NCBI RefSeq assembly: GCF_000169195.2
Contig: NC_016023.1
Coordinates: forward strand, 1,178,001 to 1,242,000
From: Heyndrickxia coagulans 36D1
Lineage (GTDB): Bacteria; Bacillota; Bacilli; Bacillales; Bacillaceae_C
Length of the DNA: 64,000 bases
Reading direction: 5' to 3'
Below are positions 58,078 to 64,000 of this stretch, one piece after another; the first letter of the stretch is position 1, and every line of letters begins with the position of its first letter. The position numbers and the translations under genes are program-made. Below the pieces are notes generated by a model. That model saw only the letters and a list, made by a program, of their open reading frames with translations, did not search any database and was not told the DNA's origin.

Positions 58078-58883
58078 AAAATCCCCCCGTCACGGAACAG
58101 CACGAGCAGGACAATAACGACGGCCAGCGCACAAATGGACAGCGTATCAGCCGTACGCCAGACGAGCAGGCGGTATTTCGTCCGCCCCTCCCCGCCCTGG
58201 TAACCCCGGGCCTCCATTGCCGTTGCCAGCTCTTCCGCACGTTTGAACGAACTGACAAACAGCGGAATTAATAGAGGAATAATGGCTTTCACCCGGTCTT
58301 TTATACTCCCGCCGGAAAAATCGACACCCCGGGCCATCTGCGCCTTCATGATTTTTTCCGTCTCGTCCATTAATGTCGGAATAAACCGCAGGGAAATGGA
58401 CATCATTAATGCCAGTTCATGGACCGGAAATTTTACTTTCCGGAGCGGCGCAAGCAGCATTTCAATCCCGTCTGTCAGCGAAATCGGCGTTGTCGTCAGC
58501 GTCAAAAGCGATGTTAAAAAGATCAGCAGCATAAACCTGAGCGAAATAAACACACCCTGCCGGATCCCTTCACTATAAATATGAATAAATGCATAATGGA
58601 AAACAAGGCTGCCCTCGCGATTGAAAAATAGCTGCAGAAAAAAAGTAAAAATGACCAGCCATAAAATCGGCAATAACCCTTTAATAAAAAAGCGGACAGG
58701 AACTCTTGAAACCAGCATCACAAGCAAGGTAAAGATTACCAGAATCCCGTAGGTGACCGCATTATTGGCCAAAAATACAATACAAATAAAGACAAATACA
58801 AAAATCAATTTTGAACGTGGATCCATCCGGTGAATGACGGAATCGCCCGGAATATAGCGCCCGAAAATCATTTTTTCCATCAT
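58074..58883 (-). CDS. ecfT: ECF transporter transmembrane subunit EcfT
   Basis: 269 residues from the ATG at 58883, whose ATGA overlaps the ecfA2 stop; the longer open frame upstream lies inside ecfA2. Five to six membrane helices and the two coupling helices with the Ala-Arg-Gly signatures (KAQMARGVDF near 178 and ATAMEARGY near 225) that dock on the ATPases. EcfT joins the EcfA1/A2 ATPases to exchangeable substrate-binding S components for vitamins and metals encoded elsewhere. Confidence 0.96.
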   Translation of the reverse strand: MMEKMIFGRYIPGDSVIHRMDPRSKLIFVFVFICIVFLANNAVTYGILVIFTLLVMLVSRVPVRFFIKGLLPILWLVIFTFFLQLFFNREGSLVFHYAFIHIYSEGIRQGVFISLRFMLLIFLTSLLTLTTTPISLTDGIEMLLAPLRKVKFPVHELALMMSISLRFIPTLMDETEKIMKAQMARGVDFSGGSIKDRVKAIIPLLIPLFVSSFKRAEELATAMEARGYQGGEGRTKYRLLVWRTADTLSICALAVVIVLLVLFRDGGIL

Positions 58884-59749
58884 ACGCGCCCACCCCGTTT
58901 CAAAACCGATTGCAATGCTTCCGCAAGTTCTTCCACTGTCAGGCATGTCTTATTGAACTTCATACCGGTTTTTTCCTCGAGCATCGTCTGGAAGCGGACA
59001 ATCTCCGGCACGCTTAATCCCCATTTTTCAAGCAATCCAGGATCGGAAAAGATGTCACGGGGTGCGCCTTTTTTCATCAATTTCCCCTGATGCAAAATGA
59101 CGAGTTCATCGGCATATAGGGCGGCATCTTCCATGCTGTGGGTAACAAGCACAGTCGTTAAATGCTTCTTCTGGTGCAATTCGTAAAACATGCCCATCAT
59201 CTCGTGGCGCCCGCGCGGATCAAGCCCGGCAGTCGGCTCGTCCAGCACAAGCACGTCCGGTTCCATCGCAAGCACACCAGCGATGGCAACTCGCCGCATT
59301 TGCCCGCCTGACAGGTCAAACGGCGATTTTGCAAGAATCTCTTCTGAAAGCCCGACAAGCCGGATGAGCTCCCTCGCCCGCTGTTTCGCTTCTTTTTCCG
59401 GAACGCCGAAATTCTTCGGGCCGAAACAGATGTCTTTTTCCACCGTTTCTTCAAACAGCTGGTGTTCAGGAAACTGGAACACAATCCCGACTTTTTGCCG
59501 GATCGCCTTCAAGTTTTTTTCCTTTTTTCCGGCTTCAATCACCCGGCTGCCGATTGTTACTTTTCCTTTTGTCGGCTGAAGCAGGGCATTCAAATGCTGC
59601 AGCAGCGTCGATTTACCTGAGCCGGTATGCCCGATCACGGCGATATAGCGGCCGGACGGGATGGCGAGGGAAATGTCATAGAGTGCAAGCCTTTCAAACG
59701 GCGTATTCGGCTGATACCGGTATTCTACTTGTTCAAATGCAATGTCCAT
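58880..59749 (-). CDS. ecfA2: ECF transporter ATPase subunit EcfA2
   Basis: 289 residues. Walker [10 protein letters not shown] (about 40), Q-loop [11 protein letters not shown], signature [13 protein letters not shown] and Walker [16 protein letters not shown], followed by the switch His in VTHSMED. The C-terminal extension past 240 is typical of EcfA proteins. It starts inside the end of ecfA1 (25-nt overlap). Confidence 0.97.
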   Translation of the reverse strand: MDIAFEQVEYRYQPNTPFERLALYDISLAIPSGRYIAVIGHTGSGKSTLLQHLNALLQPTKGKVTIGSRVIEAGKKEKNLKAIRQKVGIVFQFPEHQLFEETVEKDICFGPKNFGVPEKEAKQRARELIRLVGLSEEILAKSPFDLSGGQMRRVAIAGVLAMEPDVLVLDEPTAGLDPRGRHEMMGMFYELHQKKHLTTVLVTHSMEDAALYADELVILHQGKLMKKGAPRDIFSDPGLLEKWGLSVPEIVRFQTMLEEKTGMKFNKTCLTVEELAEALQSVLKRGGRV

Positions 59750-60573
59750 AGTGCATCCACCAATTCTTCATCTGTTAAATAAATTTCCGGTAAGTCCAAG
59801 CCCCTTGCTTTTAGCGCTTTTGCCATTTTGACCGGGAACGGAATATCAAGGCCAAGCGCAGTCAATGTCTCATCCATTTGAAAAATGTCACGCGGTGTGC
59901 CTTCCCGGTAGACCTCGCCGCGGTTCATCACGATCATCCGTTCCGCCTGGGCAGCTTCTTCAAGATCATGGGTAATCGAAATGACGGTCAGCCCTGCTTC
60001 TTGTTTCAGCTGTCGAATCGTCTCCAGCACTTCTTTGCGGCCGACCGGATCGAGCATGGACGTGGCTTCATCCAAAATGATCACTTCCGGCTTTAGCGCG
60101 ATGATCCCGGCGATCGCCACCCGTTGTTTTTGCCCGCCTGATAAATGGTGCGGTTCGCGGTCCAGAAAGTCCGACATCCGCACCCGCTTTAAGGCATCAT
60201 GGACGCGTTTCACCATTTCCTCACGCGGCACACCGTGATTTTCCAGCCCGAATGCGACATCATCCTGAACGGTTGTACCGACAAACTGGTTGTCGGGATT
60301 TTGAAACACCATGCCGACGCGCCTTCTGATCTCCCAGACATTTTCATCCGACAACTTGAGGCCGGAAACCGTTATCGTGCCCTTTCCGGGAAACTGCAAG
60401 CCGTTTAAGAGCCTCGCCAGCGTAGACTTTCCGGATCCGTTATGCCCGACAATGGCCAGCCACTCGCCTTTATAAACTTGAAAAGAAATATTTGTTAGTG
60501 CATACGTTTCCTGTTCCGGGTAACGGAAGGAAACCTGGTCGATGTCAATGATCACGTTCGTGCTGTCTGCCAA
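59725..60573 (-). CDS. ecfA1: ECF transporter ATPase subunit EcfA1
   Basis: 282 residues from the TTG at 60573, chosen because AGAGGAGG lies 10 nt upstream; this gives the usual length. Walker [11 protein letters not shown]-loop [11 protein letters not shown], signature [13 protein letters not shown], Walker [16 protein letters not shown] (Glu then Ala in place of the usual Pro) and the His in ITHDLEE. It pairs with EcfA2. Confidence 0.97.
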   Translation of the reverse strand: MADSTNVIIDIDQVSFRYPEQETYALTNISFQVYKGEWLAIVGHNGSGKSTLARLLNGLQFPGKGTITVSGLKLSDENVWEIRRRVGMVFQNPDNQFVGTTVQDDVAFGLENHGVPREEMVKRVHDALKRVRMSDFLDREPHHLSGGQKQRVAIAGIIALKPEVIILDEATSMLDPVGRKEVLETIRQLKQEAGLTVISITHDLEEAAQAERMIVMNRGEVYREGTPRDIFQMDETLTALGLDIPFPVKMAKALKARGLDLPEIYLTDEELVDALWTLHLNK

Positions 60574-61049
60574 TGCCGGATTCCTCCTCTGTAACCTGCT
60601 TTTTAGCACGGTTAAAACATGCTAAGCAATCCTTCGCTATTCTCTTCAACTTCATTTCCATCCTGATGGCGGCACCGCAAAGTTGCTTGGGTGTTTACCC
60701 AGCCTTTATGCGCCTCGCCACGCGTCAGCAACAGCCCGTTTACAAACGGCTTCTCTTCCGAACGATGATAACCAATGTTTCGCCCGTTTGCTTGTATTTA
60801 TATTTTACCGTATTGTCGTGCAGTTTGGCGGGTAAAATATCCCCATAATAAAAAAGCCTGCACCCCTCTTCAGTGTAGACGTTAACAATCCGGCGCACAG
60901 AAATAAAAAGGGGTGCAAGAGCTAGACGGGCACAAAATGCGCCCATCGTAACACTCACAGTTTATTGCATCACACATAAACGAAAGGGTTTCGCAAGTAC
61001 AGACCATCCCAGCGCTGCAAAGTCTGCGATTACAAACCGAAAAAAGATA
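60574..61049. other. Intergenic region between rplQ and ecfA1
   Basis: About 475 nt without a convincing gene. GCACCCCT (about 60859) and AGGGGTGC (about 60909) are inverted across 42 nt. A minus-strand 72-codon ORF (60740-60958) starts with GTG without a ribosome binding site and shows no family resemblance. The ecfA1 promoter should be here but is not obvious. Confidence 0.35.
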
Positions 61050-61095
61050 GAAAAAGGGCAAAGAAGCAGTTAAGAACCTTTCAACTGTCCAGCCC
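61050..61095 (-). terminator. Terminator of the ribosomal protein superoperon
   Basis: On the minus strand AGGGC pairs with GCCCT around an inner CAGTT/AACTG stem, followed by TTTTTCTATC. Confidence 0.7.
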
Positions 61096-61104
61096 TCAAG
61101 AAAA

Positions 61105-61521
61105 TCATTCGTTTACTTGCTCTTGATCTTGCTCTTGATTCTGATCTTGCTTTTCTTTTTCAACGAATTCAATAATGGCAACCGGTGCACCATCTCCGCG
61201 GCGCGGGCCTACTTTCAAGATGCGGGTGTAGCCGCCCCGGCGATCCGCGTAACGTTCTGCAATGACCGAGAATAATTTTTGAACAGCATCCTGTTTTGTT
61301 TCTTCGTCAGCTGTTTCATGGCGTACAAATGCAGCAGCCTGGCGACGGGCATGAAGATCACCGCGTTTTCCAAGCGTAACTAATTTTTCAACAACTGAGC
61401 GTAATTCTTTTGCGCGTGCTTCAGTTGTTTCGATACGTTCATTAATGATAAGGTCTGTTGCCAAATCGCGCAGTAATGCTTTACGTTGGGCGCTTGTGCG
61501 TCCTAACTTTCTGTAAGGCAT
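61105..61521 (-). CDS. rplQ: 50S ribosomal protein L17
   Basis: 138 residues, about 18 longer than in B. subtilis (120). The core ([20 protein letters not shown] ... [20 protein letters not shown]) is standard. The extra C-terminal part is a low-complexity Gln/Glu/Asp tail ([15 protein letters not shown]). Last gene of the superoperon. Confidence 0.98.
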   Translation of the reverse strand: MPYRKLGRTSAQRKALLRDLATDLIINERIETTEARAKELRSVVEKLVTLGKRGDLHARRQAAAFVRHETADEETKQDAVQKLFSVIAERYADRRGGYTRILKVGPRRGDGAPVAIIEFVEKEKQDQNQEQDQEQVNE

Positions 61522-61569
61522 GAAGTTCCCTCCCTTATGTTGGATTAATCGCTTTGCCTTCTAACCGGC

Positions 61570-62514
61570 TCAGTCGTCTTTACGCAAACCTAAGCCCAAA
61601 TCTTCGAGCTTTGCTTTGACTTCTTCAAGGGACTTGCGGCCAAGATTCCGGACTTTCATCATATCTTCTTCCGTTTTATTGGCCAGTTCCTGAACGGTAT
61701 TGATGCCGGCACGTTTCAGGCAGTTATAAGAACGGACTGAAAGATCAAGTTCCTCAATTGTCATTTCAAGCACTTTTTCTTTCTGGTCTTCTTCTTTTTC
61801 CACCATAATTTCCGCATTTTGTGCTTCATCTGTCAGTCCGACGAAGATGTTCAAATGCTCGGTTAAAATTTTGGCGCCCAAAGCAATTGCTTCTTTCGGG
61901 CCGATGCTCCCGTCAGTCGTGACATCCAGTGAGAGCTTATCATAATTGCTGATTTGCCCTACCCGGGTATTTTCGACCTGGTAGTTCACGCGTTGAACCG
62001 GGGTATAAATAGAATCTATTGGAATGACACCAATTGGATGGTCTTCCCGCTTATTTTGATCAGCAGGAACATAGCCGCGGCCTTGGTTGGCGGTCATGCG
62101 CATACGCAAATGCCCGTTTTCGGCAACCGTCGCAATATAGAGATCCGGATTTAAAATCTCCACATCGCTGTCATGCGTAATATCGGCTGCTGTCACAGCG
62201 CCTTCTCCCTGAACATCAATCTCAAGCGTTTTTTCCTCATCGGAATAGATTTTTAATGCCAGCTTTTTGAGGTTCAAAATAATGCTGGTCACATCTTCAA
62301 CAACGCCTTCAACTGTCGAGAATTCGTGCATCACGCCATCGATTTGGATGGAAGTGACAGCGGCACCCGGGAGTGAGGATAATAGGATACGACGTAAGGA
62401 GTTACCCAAAGTAGTACCATATCCACGCTCAAGCGGTTCTATGACGAACTTGCCATAAGTAGCGTCATCGCTGACCTCAACCGTTTCAATTTTTGGCTTT
62501 TCAATTTCGATCAT
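61570..62514 (-). CDS. rpoA: DNA-directed RNA polymerase subunit alpha
   Basis: 314 residues. The N-terminal domain ([31 protein letters not shown]) dimerises and nucleates core assembly; the C-terminal domain after about 245 ([38 protein letters not shown]) binds UP elements and activators. Same length as B. subtilis RpoA. Confidence 0.99.
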   Translation of the reverse strand: MIEIEKPKIETVEVSDDATYGKFVIEPLERGYGTTLGNSLRRILLSSLPGAAVTSIQIDGVMHEFSTVEGVVEDVTSIILNLKKLALKIYSDEEKTLEIDVQGEGAVTAADITHDSDVEILNPDLYIATVAENGHLRMRMTANQGRGYVPADQNKREDHPIGVIPIDSIYTPVQRVNYQVENTRVGQISNYDKLSLDVTTDGSIGPKEAIALGAKILTEHLNIFVGLTDEAQNAEIMVEKEEDQKEKVLEMTIEELDLSVRSYNCLKRAGINTVQELANKTEEDMMKVRNLGRKSLEEVKAKLEDLGLGLRKDD

Positions 62515-62696
62515 TCAAATTAACCCTCCTTCAAAACGTCGAAACCCCGTATAGCACCCCAGAAAGAGCCCTATTCGAAATTCCCCATGCAAAATTCCCT
62601 ATTATGCATAACAACTGGATCATTCAAATCATTTTTTTTGCAGATTATGCATCATATCCCATTATTGACAAGGATACAAAATCTATACAAAAAAAA

Positions 62697-63086
62697 TCAG
62701 ACACGGCGACGTTTTGGCGGGCGGCAACCATTATGCGGCACAGGTGTTACGTCTTTAATGGCTGTAACTTCAAGCCCGGCAGCCTGCAGGGCACGGATGG
62801 CGGCTTCACGGCCTGCACCAGGTCCTTTTACAGTTACTTCCAAAGACTTCATCCCATGTTCCATCGATGCTTTCGCGGCTGTTTCAGCAGCCATTTGTGC
62901 AGCAAACGGCGTTGATTTACGGGAACCTTTGAAACCGAGCGCACCGGCACTGGACCATGCAACAGCATTCCCATGCACATCCGTGATCGTAACGATTGTA
63001 TTGTTAAAAGTGGAACGAATATGAGCGACTCCTGATTCAATATTCTTTCTTACGCGGCGTTTACGCGTATTTGTTCTGCGTGCCAT
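62697..63086 (-). CDS. rpsK: 30S ribosomal protein S11
   Basis: 129 residues. [20 protein letters not shown] and the C-terminal [18 protein letters not shown] are conserved; the latter contains the Asn-Gly pair that can form isoaspartate in S11. A 180-nt gap separates it from rpoA. Confidence 0.99.
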   Translation of the reverse strand: MARRTNTRKRRVRKNIESGVAHIRSTFNNTIVTITDVHGNAVAWSSAGALGFKGSRKSTPFAAQMAAETAAKASMEHGMKSLEVTVKGPGAGREAAIRALQAAGLEVTAIKDVTPVPHNGCRPPKRRRV

Positions 63087-63107
63087 ATGAACAACCTCCT
63101 TTGCTTA

Positions 63108-63473
63108 TTATTTCTTCTTACCGGCAACCGTTTTACGCGGGCCTTTGCGTGTACGGGCATTGTTTTTTGTGTTTTGCCCGCGAACAGGAAGACCGCGGCG
63201 GTGGCGGAGACCTCTGTAAGATCCGATTTCCATCAGGCGTTTAATGTTCAGAGAAACTTCACGGCGAAGGTCTCCTTCTACTTTCAGCCTGTCCACGATG
63301 TCACGAATTTTGTTTACTTCATCCTCTGTTAAGTCGCGGACGCGTGTATCTTCAGAAATTCCGGCCTCAGCAAGAATTTTTTGTGCAGTTGATTTACCAA
63401 TTCCGTAAATGTATGTTAAAGAAATAACAACACGTTTATCACGTGGAATGTCAACACCGGCAATACGAGCCAT
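63108..63473 (-). CDS. rpsM: 30S ribosomal protein S13
   Basis: 121 residues. [20 protein letters not shown], the helix-two-turn-helix [16 protein letters not shown] and the basic tail [19 protein letters not shown] are intact. It lies 21 nt before rpsK. Confidence 0.99.
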   Translation of the reverse strand: MARIAGVDIPRDKRVVISLTYIYGIGKSTAQKILAEAGISEDTRVRDLTEDEVNKIRDIVDRLKVEGDLRREVSLNIKRLMEIGSYRGLRHRRGLPVRGQNTKNNARTRKGPRKTVAGKKK

Positions 63474-63494
63474 ACAGGTGCACCTCCTTCAAAT

Positions 63495-63611
<117 letters not shown>

Positions 63612-63710
63612 TTACCCTCCTTAATATACGGAGTACAAGCCCGGTACCTTTTTTCCAAACAGATTCCCCAGGCAGACTTTCCGTTTCACCGAAAAAGCCG
63701 TGTATCTACA

Positions 63711-63929
63711 TTATTTAAAGCGGTACGTAATTCTACCGCGGGTCAAATCATACGGAGACAGTTCAACTGTTACTTTATCACCCGGCAAAATGCGGATAAA
63801 GTTCATCCGGATTTTTCCCGACACATGTGCAAGAACAGTGTGACCATTTTCTAATTCTACCTTAAACATGGCATTCGGCAAAGTTTCGCTCACAATGCCC
63901 TCAACTTCAATAACGTCATCTTTCGCCAT
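63711..63929 (-). CDS. infA: Translation initiation factor IF-1
   Basis: 72 residues from the ATG at 63929 (GGAGGAGGGAG upstream), the universal start [13 protein letters not shown] fold with [20 protein letters not shown]. It binds the A site during initiation. The longer open frame upstream is not translated. Confidence 0.99.
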   Translation of the reverse strand: MAKDDVIEVEGIVSETLPNAMFKVELENGHTVLAHVSGKIRMNFIRILPGDKVTVELSPYDLTRGRITYRFK

Positions 63930-64000
63930 CGAACTTTTCTCCCTCCTCCTAACATTTAGGACCTGGCAATGATACTTTTCCAAAACCTTAAAACGATCAG
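63930..64000 (-). other. Upstream of infA, cut by window edge
   Basis: Only the ribosome binding site of infA is clear. In B. subtilis a small KOW-domain gene and map lie here; the 70 nt available do not let me identify the end of either. Confidence 0.3.

Noticed and set aside
60740-60958. 72-codon minus-strand ORF between rplQ and ecfA1
   Set aside because: No ribosome binding site and no recognisable motif; sits in non-coding sequence with an inverted repeat.

Overview
The window looks like the chromosome of a spore-forming member of the Bacillaceae. The gene content and order of the right two thirds follow the Bacillus subtilis region infA-rpmJ-rpsM-rpsK-rpoA-rplQ-ecfA1-ecfA2-ecfT-truA-rplM-rpsI ... 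ybaK-cwlD-salA-gerD-kbaA-pdaB ... rrn ... rocF-sigW-rsiW-cdaA-cdaR-glmM-glmS. Sporulation genes (gerD, kbaA, pdaB, cwlD, a Spo0E-like phosphatase) confirm an endospore former. From memory of sequence style and local rearrangements I think of Heyndrickxia (formerly Bacillus) coagulans or a close relative; no search was run. Most conserved genes lie on the minus strand, so the window is best read from right to left.

Layout, right to left. 64-56.3 kb: the end of the ribosomal protein superoperon (infA to rplQ), the ECF vitamin/metal transporter energising module (ecfA1, ecfA2, ecfT), truA, and rplM-rpsI behind their own sigma-A promoter and a probable L13 leader. 56-47.7 kb: a large clade II catalase, a secreted phosphodiesterase-like protein, sulfate activation (sat, cysC) and an amino acid permease. 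47.6-41.2 kb: ybaK, cwlD, salA, gerD (sigma-G promoter), kbaA, a C45-type Ntn hydrolase, pdaB (sigma-E promoter) and a small unknown gene. 40.9-34.7 kb: cytochrome bd oxidase (cydA, cydB) and its ABC exporter (cydD, cydC), separated by a terminator and a leader with a repeated 32-nt motif; then a short-chain dehydrogenase. 33.5-27.1 kb: an rRNA operon with two strong promoters, 16S-23S-5S and nine tRNAs; the 23S-5S spacer carries two Bacillaceae-type intergenic repeat elements. 26.9-18.4 kb: arginase, a Spo0E-like protein, sigW-rsiW with an autoregulatory sigma-W promoter, cdaA-cdaR-glmM, and glmS behind a glmS ribozyme.

The left 18 kb is accessory. It holds two methyl-accepting signal transducers (one with a globin head and a CZB zinc domain), a PadR-controlled DUF1700/DUF4097 operon, a TetR/isochorismatase-like divergent pair with visible operators, several MFS transporters (one decayed, one cut by the window edge), a sirtuin, and an AT-rich island at about 13.7-17.8 kb. 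The island contains a GRDP-like protein that ends in four Cys-containing TCxNEPLK repeats and is followed by a terminator-like hairpin and an MFS exporter; a ClbS/DfsB-like protein; a coiled-coil protein; and a decayed secreted-protein gene. The repeat-tailed protein plus exporter is the most likely candidate here for an undescribed system. Non-coding repeats, IS-end-like sequences and pseudogenes surround the island, consistent with acquisition and decay.
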